Both the position numbers and the translations under genes were made by a program. 64,000 nt of DNA from Symsagittifera roscoffensis (Eukaryota; Xenacoelomorpha; Acoela; Convolutidae): contig NC_087063.1 in the NCBI RefSeq assembly GCF_963678635.1, positions 63,037,290 to 63,101,289 on the forward strand, written 5' to 3'. Below the pieces are notes generated by a model. It saw nothing but the letters and a program-made list of their open reading frames with translations. It had not been told where the DNA came from and searched no databases. Each line of letters opens with the position of its first letter. Position 1 is the first letter of the stretch. Shown here one piece after another: positions 48,073 to 55,097 of this stretch.

Positions 48073-48240
48073 ATTGGATACGACAACTTGAACAAAAATG
48101 AACATTTTTGTGATTGGAAACGACAATGTGTAACTTTGTTTCCAATTGGACACGAGTTTTCTATAAGAATTCCATAAAAGGAAACTAAAATCTGATTGGA
48201 CACGACTACAATCCAAATAAGAAAAATTCATTCTGATTGG
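48073..48240 (+). promoter_or_regulatory. Cluster of ATTGGA-NACGA motifs
   Basis: ATTGGATACGAC (48,073), ATTGGAAACGAC (48,113), ATTGGACACGAG (48,145), ATTGGACACGAC (48,195) and a bare ATTGG (48,236), 32-50 bp apart. ATTGG is an inverted CCAAT box, but the constant extension NACGA suggests a more specific binding word. It lies in the 360-bp gap before the acidic-protein gene. Related words (TCGTATCCAA, GTCGTAACCAATTAG) remain in the inverted fragment at 63.7-63.8 kb. Confidence 0.5.
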
Positions 48241-48421
48241 TTTAACCCACACATTCCAGTTGAAGGTACCCCTCTCTCTTAACTAAAAATCATTTTATTT
48301 TCAACTTAACTACCGTCAACTACCTCCTCTCTCAGCTCTAAACATCCTAATTTCAACAAAACTTTCGGCAAATTTCTCCCTCTCAACTGTAAATCTTGTT
48401 TTTAATCATTTACTCAACTTA

Positions 48422-48919
48422 TTGCTCAAAATGATCTTCTCAGTACAAAACAACAACTTTATGTTCTCGGTGGAATTTTCGGCTGATTTAGTACAAGTCC
48501 AAGTACGAGAAACAGTTTGTGGAGTTTTTCTGGCACGAATGGACATCCCAATCCAAGTCTGGCATATGGTGGAAGTGATGCGAAGGGATTTCAACGAACA
48601 TCATATAACGCAAGTACCCCCTACAGAGAATCAACTTGGAGAAATGCAAATGATGGAGGAAGTGGCCGAGCATGTGGGAATGAACTACCCCGAAATTCCT
48701 GACTCTAGATATGTAGCCCAACCATTCGACGATCTCCTCTTTCCTTGGGAAGAGGGATCTGTGGACAACCCAATTACCATCGAAGAGGATGAGGGGTTCT
48801 CTGAGCCAAGAACTCCAGTCAGCGAACCACCAGTGATGGAGGCAAGACCAGCTTTGCGCTCCATTGAGAACTTGCAAAATTTTGAGAACTCAGCTGCTCG
48901 ACAGCTTTTTGATTTGTAA
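48422..48919 (+). CDS. Unknown acidic 165-aa protein, GC-rich gene
   Basis: The ATGs at 48,431 and 48,461 are the candidate starts; the frame also opens with a non-ATG codon at 48,422. The N-terminal half is mixed (FSVEFSADLVQVQVRETVCG, MDIPIQVWHMVEVMRRDF); the C-terminal half is acidic and proline-rich, with DNPITIEEDEG and RPALRSIENL. ITIEEDE has the shape of a SUMO-interaction motif (hydrophobic core followed by acids). The inverted copy at 63.1-63.47 kb keeps PIAIDEDK and RPALRSIENL, so these two spots are conserved. The gene is clearly richer in G+C than its neighbours and is open in several frames, which explains the antisense frames over it. Function unknown. Confidence 0.72.
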   Translation: MLKMIFSVQNNNFMFSVEFSADLVQVQVRETVCGVFLARMDIPIQVWHMVEVMRRDFNEHHITQVPPTENQLGEMQMMEEVAEHVGMNYPEIPDSRYVAQPFDDLLFPWEEGSVDNPITIEEDEGFSEPRTPVSEPPVMEARPALRSIENLQNFENSAARQLFDL

Positions 48920-49802
48920 ATAAATTGGCTACTGTCTTGTGCTTTGTAATTTAATTGTTTTACATCTAGTAAAAATATTTTCAAGAGATAGGAACAAAGA
49001 GATCATAGAAAAGTTTATTAAGAAATTTCAATGGTAAAAACTTGTTAAAATTGAAACTAATTATGCATCTGGTAAATACTTTTATAGAATTTTGTTAGAA
49101 AGATGGCAAAACAAATTAAACCAATTTTTGCAAGCATGTTAAAAACTTTACATTAATTTTTGCACCATGCAAAACTTTTCATAAATTTTTTGCACACTTG
49201 TTAAAAAAATCAAAGAAAATCTCGCAAATTAAGAAAAATTTCATTAATTATTTTCGCATTTTAAAGAAAACTGAAAGAGGATTTTCTTGCACATTTAATA
49301 ATTAAAGAAAATGAAAATCTTTGTTTTAATTTTGATCATAAAAAAATCTCCTCTTTGCATGTATATTGATCAGAAAAACTGGAAAAACAATGTATTAAGA
49401 TAGGGAATAGCACTCAAAGTCAGCAATTATGAAAAAATTTTAGCATTATTTTAACAAGTTTTTTACAATAAAATTTTGCAATTTTTGCATATGCATAAGA
49501 AAAAATAAGTTAGATTTTTGCATTTGTTTTCAAAAAAATCACAAAAAAACTTGCATCTAACACAAAAATTTGTTGAAAATTTTTGCACACTTGTTGAAAA
49601 AACCGAAACAGTTTTTGCATCTTGTAAAAAAAGTTTAATTAAATTTTTGCAAACGTGTTGAAAAAATCAAACCAAAATTTGCATCTTGCGAAAAAACTCT
49701 GAGTTAATTTTTGCACACGTGTTGAAAATTGTAAATTTGTTCGTTGAAAAAACTTTTGATTTAAATAAGAACTATTTTGACAAGATTTTTATTAACAAAT
49801 AT
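48920..49802. other. AT-rich repeat spacer inside the Polinton
   Basis: No gene. From 49,130 on it repeats TTTTTGCA-CACTTGTTGAAAA and TTTTTGCATCTTG in 50-70-bp steps; the last copy contains CACGTG (49,716). One piece of the terminal-repeat word, ATGTATTAAGATAGGGAATA, stands at 49,391. Similar repeats are found left of the element at 41.04-41.70 kb. Confidence 0.6.
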
Positions 49803-50351
49803 TCAATTATTAATAGAAAAATTGATACGCTCACTATTTACGGTACCAAAACCATCAATAAAACAATCAACAATTTTCAACAAGTCAGTGTCATACTTTG
49901 AGTTTTGAACTTTTCGAATCCTTTCCAAAAAAGCTGATCCAAGAGTCTGAGTGGACGCAATCTTCTGAGAAGAACTGAGATAATGTCTTTTGAATTTTTT
50001 TCGCAGCAGTCGTTTCTTTGCAACACTGGGTAATTTTTCCGGTATTCTACATTTCAAGTTGTGTTTGACTGCCCGATTCAATTGATTGAAAACTTCACCT
50101 CTTGATGAAATAATATTGAAATAAAATCTGTATTTGTATAAAGTATATATACAGTCAACAATTTGATAAGTGAAATGATATTTATCTAATCTTTGCAAAA
50201 TCTGATCGAGTGATGATCTGATTAATACTAAGTGAAATTTGCAATTTTCCACTGGGCAGAATGATGAATGGTTAGATACACAGTAGTCTTGGGTGACAAT
50301 GAATTTTTGATAAAAGTTTTCTGAGACAGAAAAAAAAAAGAGATTTTGCAT
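49803..50351 (-). CDS. Unknown basic 182-aa protein, minus gene of the divergent pair
   Basis: ATG at 50,351. Residues near 20-45 carry DYCVSNHSSFCPVENCKFH, a spacing of Cys and His that could bind zinc. The C-terminal half is basic (KKRLLRKKFKRHYLSSSQKI) and then STQTLGSAFLERIRKVQNS. A TATATAAG box on the minus strand (50,444-50,451) lies about 95 bp upstream, so the possible ATG at 50,464 is before the promoter and is rejected as a start. Three broken copies in the window keep the KFKR-YLSS core. It shares a 290-bp promoter region with the plus gene at 50,639. A nuclear, nucleic-acid-binding role is likely from charge but not shown. Confidence 0.7.
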   Translation of the reverse strand: MQNLFFFSVSENFYQKFIVTQDYCVSNHSSFCPVENCKFHLVLIRSSLDQILQRLDKYHFTYQIVDCIYTLYKYRFYFNIISSRGEVFNQLNRAVKHNLKCRIPEKLPSVAKKRLLRKKFKRHYLSSSQKIASTQTLGSAFLERIRKVQNSKYDTDLLKIVDCFIDGFGTVNSERINFSINN

Positions 50352-50443
50352 TGTAGTCCGAATAAAAAGTGGGATAAGCTTGACACAAAGCAGATGCCAT
50401 CGCCGATTACTTGTTGAAAATGAGTTTTATCTACCTTCAATTG

Positions 50444-50451
50444 CTTATATA
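50444..50451 (-). promoter_or_regulatory. TATA box of the minus gene
   Basis: TATATAAG on the minus strand (CTTATATA on plus). The same word in the same place occurs in the broken pairs, as CTTATATAGG near 24,286. Confidence 0.5.
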
Positions 50452-50502
50452 GTAGTTCCATCAACTATGCAATGTCTATAATTGGAACATCACCTACTGT
50501 TT

Positions 50503-50536
50503 ATTCCATATAAGGCAATAATACCTTATTTGGAAT
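50503..50536. promoter_or_regulatory. Inverted pair of CArG boxes (SRF type)
   Basis: CCATATAAGG at 50,506-50,515 and CCTTATTTGG at 50,524-50,533 are both perfect CC(A/T)6GG sites. They form the arms of a larger inverted repeat, ATTCCATATAAGG against CCTTATTTGGAAT (one mismatch), with an 8-bp centre. CArG boxes bind SRF-type MADS proteins (UNC-120 in Caenorhabditis). The site lies between the two divergent starts. Confidence 0.75.
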
Positions 50537-50638
50537 GTATAGTGAGTCATCTACATTTCCTAATTTCTATAAATTTACAAATATCATTATTTTGAAATAT
50601 CTACTACTGATCAGTTGGTTCTGAATCTCAAATCAAAA

Positions 50639-51178
50639 ATGTTTTCACGGAAAGATATCCTTCCCAACTATATTGAATTTGCTAAGAACCAAAAAAGGAT
50701 TGGGAGATTTTCTTCGTCCCAAAAACCCTACAACGGAAAAATTTACTTTGAACCTTGCTTCCAATTGCTAAAGAAAAATGAATCTGGACAAATCGAAAAA
50801 ACCCAGCAAGTCTATCTTGGTGAAAAAGAAGGGGAAAGGATATCAGCAATACTGAATACTGTTATTCACGATGCTGAAAACCTTAGACTCGTTCCTGTAT
50901 TGGAACCCTATTCTGACAAAGACTCAATCATGGAGCAGGAACTTGCGAACTGTCATGCGGTGTATGACGTAGCAACATACAAGAAGAGAAGGGTCTGTGT
51001 CACAATCAAGAAGTACAGTGTGAACAAGCCATCCTACATTCAGATTCGACTCTTCACTGCAAAGGAGAACGAAGTCTTGAAGCAAGTTGCCTATGTCAAC
51101 TATACTTTGAACGAATTCAAAGAACTTGTCCAAGTCTTGGGAGATTTTATGTTTGTTGAGAACTGTAATGTTCAATAA
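50639..51178 (+). CDS. Unknown 179-aa protein, plus gene of the divergent pair; PC4-like C-terminus possible
   Basis: The frame opens at 50,615 with a non-ATG codon; the first ATG is 50,639 (MFSRKDILPNYIEF), and the broken copy 1 also has its ATG there. A TATAAAT lies at about 50,569. The N-terminal half is basic. The C-terminal part, RRVCVTIKKYSVNKPSYIQI then RLFTAKENEVLKQ and YTLNEFKELVQVLGD, has the strand-strand-helix order of the PC4/p15 ssDNA-binding coactivator domain (V-x-V-x-K-F, I-x-I-R-x-F, then L-x-x-W/F-x-x-L). This is a shape argument without a search. Four copies exist in the window and this is the only intact one. Confidence 0.72.
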   Translation: MFSRKDILPNYIEFAKNQKRIGRFSSSQKPYNGKIYFEPCFQLLKKNESGQIEKTQQVYLGEKEGERISAILNTVIHDAENLRLVPVLEPYSDKDSIMEQELANCHAVYDVATYKKRRVCVTIKKYSVNKPSYIQIRLFTAKENEVLKQVAYVNYTLNEFKELVQVLGDFMFVENCNVQ

Positions 51179-51322
51179 TTTTGTTGTTGAGTGATGTTAT
51201 TATAGTAATGTAATTCAAATATTCATCTTCTTGAATCATTTTTTAAAACTTCTTTGAGCTGAGCAGTATGAGTTGGAACATTGGTTTTTCCAGAAATCTT
51301 GTTTTAAAGCTTCAAATTAAAT

Positions 51323-51359
51323 TGGGACTTTTTCATATCGTCTTACAAGAAAAGTCCCA
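51323..51359. other. Perfect 10-bp stem-loop
   Basis: TGGGACTTTT, a 17-nt loop, then AAAAGTCCCA. It lies 145 bp after the stop of the plus gene, in a 260-bp gap without a gene. TTGGGACTTTTGAAA also appears at 46,819 next to the polymerase start. It could act as an RNA hairpin or a dyad binding site. Confidence 0.5.
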
Positions 51360-51439
51360 GAAATTTTAACTAACAGTTTTGGAATCTCAAAATTTACCAA
51401 AATTGCAAGATTTGGATACAGAATCACAAATTTCTCAAT

Positions 51440-51673
51440 TTGAGTAGACTTTGCATAAGTTATCGTTCAGATATTAAAAAAATAGATCTTATAGAGTATC
51501 GTAGAAAAGTAAACACTTGGAAGAACAATCAGAATTTTCAGTTGGAAAAAAAAGAGTATGATAATTTGGTTGATTTTATCCTCTCAGTTTTGTCTTATGT
51601 AGAAACATTCAAAAAAACTTGTATCATTATTTACGAATGCACTGTAGAAAATGAACGTTCAGAAATTGAATGA
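51440..51673 (+). CDS. Unknown 77-residue frame without ATG
   Basis: The frame opens with TTG at 51,440 and has no internal Met, so the start may be lost or supplied by splicing. It reads YRSDIKKIDLIEYRRKVNTW, NFQLEKKEYDNLVDFILSVL and ends NERSEIE. It looks coding (helical, charged-hydrophobic pattern). It overlaps the next gene by 23 bp. No family recognised. Confidence 0.45.
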   Translation: MSRLCISYRSDIKKIDLIEYRRKVNTWKNNQNFQLEKKEYDNLVDFILSVLSYVETFKKTCIIIYECTVENERSEIE

Positions 51674-52055
51674 AATTCTCAGAAATTTTGATTTGATAAA
51701 GCATGACTTTTCATCAAATACAAAAACAAAAAATTACTTTCTTTGTTCCTGTATTGTTTTGGACCCAAACATAAATTTGAAAGAAATGGACCAAAAATTT
51801 CCTTTTGGAGGTCTAATTGGATACGGAAATTCTTGTATGGATTACTTTTTTGCAAATTCAAAAATTTTTAGACTTCAAGCAATTTTACATGATGCAGCTG
51901 GATCTGTGAATTCTACTTCTTATAAGGGACCTGGTTATTGTTATGTTTTACCTAGATTTCCAAGTTCTTGTTTTCTTGGTCACGTGACTGGATTAATCTT
52001 TTGTTTATATGTTAAAATTTTTGCTTCATCAGTATATGCATTGTTCGATTGTTAG
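51651..52055 (+). CDS. Unknown 134-aa protein with HDAAG motif
   Basis: The ATG is within the end of the preceding frame. Notable phrases are FPFGGLIGYGNSCMDYF, RLQAILHDAAGSVNSTSYKG and PGYCYVLPRFPSSCFLGHV, followed by a hydrophobic C-terminus (GLIFCLYVKIFASSVYALF). The His-Asp pair and the Gly-Pro-Gly/Cys context recall phospholipase A2-like domains, but the order of motifs is not the usual one, so I do not assign that. The frame is intact. Confidence 0.6.
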   Translation: MNVQKLNEILRNFDLIKHDFSSNTKTKNYFLCSCIVLDPNINLKEMDQKFPFGGLIGYGNSCMDYFFANSKIFRLQAILHDAAGSVNSTSYKGPGYCYVLPRFPSSCFLGHVTGLIFCLYVKIFASSVYALFDC

Positions 52056-52070
52056 TTATTCTAACAAAAT

Positions 52071-52077
52071 TTTTCAG
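52071..52077 (+). promoter_or_regulatory. Splice acceptor just before an ATG, possible spliced-leader site
   Basis: TTTTCAG followed by CG, 17 bp before the ATG at 52,095 and without a coding exon upstream in phase. In nematodes this is the usual position of a spliced-leader acceptor, which would free this gene from a polycistronic transcript. Confidence 0.4.
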
Positions 52078-52094
52078 CGAAAACAGTAACCATC

Positions 52095-52553
52095 ATGACT
52101 CTAGTTGTTTTGGATAATGAGTGTATTGAAAACAAAATAGTTAAAGAGTTAGGAGTTTATCAAAATGGACAAACTGTGGGATATTCCTTTCTTTCTCCCA
52201 AAAAATTCAAAGCTACATCTCAGTCTGCTTGGTGTACGAAGCATCTTCATGGAATCAATTGGAAAAGTGGCCATGAAAAATATACTGAGCTTGAAAAAAT
52301 ATTGAAAAAACTAAAAGCTCCAGAAACGGAGTTTTTTGCAAAAGGTTATGAAAAATGTAAAATTCTGTCAGAAATTTTGGAAACAAAGGTTACAAACTTG
52401 GATGACTACGCATGTCCAAAAGTTCAGAGTTTAATTTTCAAAGATGAAGAATATGATTGGAGGTGTAGCAACTACCCATTTCGTCATGCAAATACTCTTC
52501 ACTGTGCAGAAAGAAAAGCATTTGCATACGGAACATGGACTCGATTTTTGTAA
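52095..52553 (+). CDS. Unknown 152-aa protein, possibly exonuclease-like
   Basis: It begins MTLVVLDNECIENKIVKELG, followed by YSFLSPKKFKAT and HGINWKSGHEKYTELEKIL. Then come ETEFFAKGYEKCKILSEIL, NLDDYACPKVQSLI, a WRCSNYPFRH segment and HCAERKAFAYGTWTRFL. The opening strand with an acidic D-x-E, the middle FAKG-EK block and the C-terminal HCA block recall an RNase H-like/DnaQ-like fold seen in some virus-associated proteins. The assignment is weak. The conserved Cys and His (CPK, C-x-H, HCA) could bind metal. The frame is intact, with its ATG behind a TTTTCAG acceptor. Confidence 0.65.
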   Translation: MTLVVLDNECIENKIVKELGVYQNGQTVGYSFLSPKKFKATSQSAWCTKHLHGINWKSGHEKYTELEKILKKLKAPETEFFAKGYEKCKILSEILETKVTNLDDYACPKVQSLIFKDEEYDWRCSNYPFRHANTLHCAERKAFAYGTWTRFL

Positions 52554-52599
52554 AAAAATTGTAAATTACCTTAATAATTTTGTATTATCGTGTTTTTGA

Positions 52600-52907
52600 A
52601 ATTTAAATGTTAGTCATTATCAATTTTTTCATTCCAAAGTTGAGATTGGTGATGAATGTGACAAGCAATTAAATTTAGGAAATTTAGTTTTTGATGAGGA
52701 GAATCATGAACGAAAATCTTGGAAGTTTTTTGGACGTACGTGTAATAGATCTCTTTTAGTGTTTATGTGCCAATTTTTGCCATAGTTTTAATACTAGCAT
52801 GTGCTTTCGTTCGAATAATGTTATCCACTTCATGTGAAGAAACAACTGTTTGGGTAGCGATTTTATCAAGTACAGTCGGTTATATTTTACCTTCTCCAAA
52901 GCTATGA
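52600..52907 (+). pseudogene. Conserved Polinton membrane protein, frameshifted
   Basis: Two open pieces in different frames. Piece one, 52,600-52,785, reads HSKVEIGDECDKQLNLGNLV and NHERKSWKFFGRTCNRSLL. Piece two, 52,779-52,907, reads FAIVLILACAFVRIMLS and TTVWVAILSSTVGYILPSPKL. The second is a transmembrane helix followed by the W-V-x-x-L-S-x-x-V-G-Y-x-L-P-x-P-K-L ending that I associate with a conserved small membrane protein of Polintons. The shift lies at a run of five T (52,774-52,778). Piece one has no ATG in its own frame; an ATG at 52,607 is in another frame. The stop TGA overlaps the ATG of the ATPase. Confidence 0.7.
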
Positions 52908-53770
52908 ATAAAATAATTTCTACCAAAGAACGAGTTTTTATTTCGCTAGTTGGACCGAGTAGATCTGGTAAATCACATCTTATTTTTGAGTGGTTAAAAA
53001 TTGGTACATTTCAACCAAAGTTTGACAAAATTTTTTATTTTGTTCAACATTATCAACCTCTTTATGGACAAATGCAAAGAAAAAACTTTAAGTTTATCCA
53101 AGGAGTTGACTTTGAACTGATTGAAATCCTTCCCAATAAGGGAACAAAATACCTGTTAATATTTGATGACTCTTGTGAAGAAATTTCAAATTCTAAGCAG
53201 TTTGTAAAAGTTGCTACTGCTGGAAGACACAGGGGACTGAATACAATATATATTAAGCATAACTTGTTTCATCAAAGCAAATTGGGAAGATATGTTGAGT
53301 TACAAAATACACATATAGTCCTTTTCAAGTCACCAAGAGATGTTTTATAAATCAATATATTAAGTCAACAACTAGGTCTAGGATCACAATTGAAAGATTG
53401 GTATCAAGATGCAACATCTACTCCTTATGGTCATTTAATCATTGATTTAACTCCAAAAACAGTTGATTCGCTAAGATATTGCACAAACAGTGGTTCAGTT
53501 CCTTCAAAGTTTTATCTACCAGCAGGAACAGAAACTAAGTTTTTGGACGATGAGCATACAATACGTCTCTATACTCCCAACATTCCAAACATTTTCCCAA
53601 AAACTTCAAAAACAATTCATCCTCCATTGTCCAAAAAGTTTCATTCAATTCGTCAGCGAATGTCTAGTAAACTTACTAAGAGGCGAGCTAAAAGATCTTC
53701 GAAAAGTAGACGTAGTAAAATATCGACGAGAAATATCAGAACTCACACGAAGAAGAACTTCACTGCATAA
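52904..53770 (+). pseudogene. FtsK/HerA-type genome-packaging ATPase, one internal stop
   Basis: ATG at 52,904. Walker A GPSRSGKS at 17-24, Walker B YLLIFDDS at about 83-90, then TAGRHRGLNTIYIKHNLF with a probable arginine finger. This is the A32/FtsK-type ATPase that pumps viral DNA into capsids. One TAA at 53,348-53,350 interrupts it; the same frame continues with LSQQLGLGSQLKDWYQDAT and GSVPSKFYLPAGTETKF, the usual C-terminal part. The end (KLTKRRAKRSSKSRRSK) is very basic and overlaps another open frame, so the real end may be earlier. Start and stop neighbours overlap by ATGA at 52,904-52,907. Confidence 0.9.
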
Positions 53771-53852
53771 AAGGAGAACTATTTTGAGCTCACCAAAAGG
53801 CTTACAATTAATATCTGTTATCACTCCTTTTGTCATTAAACGATTGACGTAG
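53550..53852 (+). CDS. Basic helical protein overlapping the ATPase end
   Basis: Second plus frame over the ATPase C-terminus, with ATG at 53,550. The coding-like part is LVNLLRGELKDLRKVDVVKY, REISELTRRRTSLHKRRT and ILSSPKGLQLISVITPFVIK. Short proteins ending in K-R-x-x-L-x-x-x-x-G followed by a hydrophobic tail are typical of Polinton and adenovirus core or hexon-linking proteins, which is the likeliest reading. The real start could be upstream in the other frame with a shift, because the N-terminal 30 residues look like a shadow. A minus-strand frame over the same region also reads plausibly, which lowers certainty. Confidence 0.5.
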   Translation: MSIQYVSILPTFQTFSQKLQKQFILHCPKSFIQFVSECLVNLLRGELKDLRKVDVVKYRREISELTRRRTSLHKRRTILSSPKGLQLISVITPFVIKRLT

Positions 53853-53923
53853 TATGGATCAGTTTGTTCTAATTCCTTACTCAATTCATCAATCACAAAG
53901 CACGCTTCCAAAAAAAAACAAAA

Positions 53924-54265
53924 TTGGAACAAAAGCAAGAAAAAGAGGTGATTGTACCAAAAAATTTTGATTCTATTTACAGTGCTGTAAATGCAAAGTT
54001 GAAAACGAGTAACAATAAGCACCTTATTGATTTAATTTTGAACTCTCATAGAATTAGACTAAGTCAGTCAGAAAATATCATATTAGATAATCGAGACACA
54101 AAAGAATCAATTGTAGACTTTGTGTGTGCACTAAAACGAAAAAATACCGCTTTTCCCGATATTTACTTTACCATTTTGGAAGCAACTCAAATTCCACCTA
54201 AACTTGTTGCCAACAAGAATGCCAAAGCGAAAGACAGAGGAACTTGGATCCCATTCAAAATCTGA
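53924..54265 (+). CDS. Unknown 113-residue frame without ATG
   Basis: It opens with TTG at 53,924 and contains no Met. It reads VPKNFDSIYSAVNAKLKTSN, LIDLILNSHRIRLSQSENII and FVCALKRKNTAFPDIYFTIL, ending KAKDRGTWIPFKI. Regular and protein-like, perhaps truncated at its start. Its last 45 bp overlap the integrase frame. Family not recognised; a small virion or DNA-binding protein is possible. Confidence 0.5.
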   Translation: MEQKQEKEVIVPKNFDSIYSAVNAKLKTSNNKHLIDLILNSHRIRLSQSENIILDNRDTKESIVDFVCALKRKNTAFPDIYFTILEATQIPPKLVANKNAKAKDRGTWIPFKI

Positions 54266-55055
54266 AAAGGTAAGTCTGAACAGATTGTATTCTAGGGGTA
54301 GAGCTGCGTACGGTTCTGTGCGAAACTTGAGTAAAGCAAGCGGATTGTCAAAAAAGAAAGTAGAACAGTTTTCACAAACCAAGACATCGTATACAAAATT
54401 TGGTCCCCCAATCAGACGTTTTCGAAGGCTTCAAGCATTTTCAAAATAGATAAATGAAATTTGGTGTATGGATTTGGCATTTGTGGACAAACTAGCGAGT
54501 CAAAACAAGGGAGTCAAATATTTCTTATTGATGTTTTTTCGCGATTTTACAGAGTTCAAACAATGAAAACTAAATATGCCAAAATTTTGCAAGGAAAAAA
54601 GCATTGAAGTTTACTCGACCATGAGTGAAACAAAAGCTGTATTTGCAGAGAGAGCCATTCAATCATTAAAACACATTATTTATCGCTACATAGAAGATCA
54701 TGGTGAAAAATTCATTAACAAGTTGCCGCAATTTGTGTCTACAATGAATTGTCGCATCAATAGATCTATTGGGAAATCACCTAGAGATGTCAAGAATACT
54801 GATTTCCTCTCAATTTTTTACAACAAACCTCTAACAAGGTATAAGAAACTAAAATTCAAAATTGGAGACAGAGTGAGAATTTCAAAGAATGATATTCCGT
54901 TCCAAAAAGGATATCAACCACAATTTACAGATGAAACTTTTGAAATTTCGGCAGTATCTACAAAAAAGCCTCCAACATACATCATCAAAAATCTCGACAA
55001 AGAGGAAATTCTTGGAAAATTTTATGAAAAAGAGCTTAGAAAATGTTCTGATTAA
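54219..55055 (+). pseudogene. Retroviral-type (rve) integrase, internally deleted
   Basis: Pieces: N-terminal LNRLYSRGRAAYGSVRNLSK and SKKKVEQFSQTKTSYTKF up to TAG at 54,447-54,449. Then WCMDLAFVDKLASQNKGVKY with the first catalytic Asp, then VFSRFYRVQTMKTKYAK in a shifted frame. Directly after it, from 54,576, comes FCKEKSIEVYSTMSETKAVF and AERAIQSLKHIIYRYIEDHG with the catalytic Glu. The stretch that should carry the second Asp is absent: roughly 40 codons are missing at about 54,570-54,590. The C-terminal KIGDRVRISKNDIPFQKGY and YIIKNLDKEEILGKFYEKEL form the SH3/chromodomain-like tail. At least one stop, one shift and this deletion make it inactive. Confidence 0.9.
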
Positions 55056-55097
55056 AGGTAAATCATTTTTAAACTAAATTTTTACCGATCAGTTGTC

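Noticed and set aside
48488-48984. Antisense and alternative open frames over the GC-rich acidic gene
   Set aside because: They arise because stops are rare in GC-rich DNA. Only the plus frame is kept in the decayed inverted copy.
50228-50464. Minus frame starting at 50,464 as the true start of the 182-aa gene
   Set aside because: It begins upstream of the conserved TATATAAG box and is in another frame. The nucleotide similarity among copies there fits promoter and leader.
51651-52055. Firm call as phospholipase A2
   Set aside because: Only a His-Asp pair and a Gly/Cys turn agree; the calcium loop and the spacing do not.
53645-54022. Minus-strand gene (FVIDELSKELEQTDPYYVNRLM)
   Set aside because: It reads plausibly for 30 residues but lies across two plus-strand genes in a region where all neighbours are plus, and the rest looks like a shadow.
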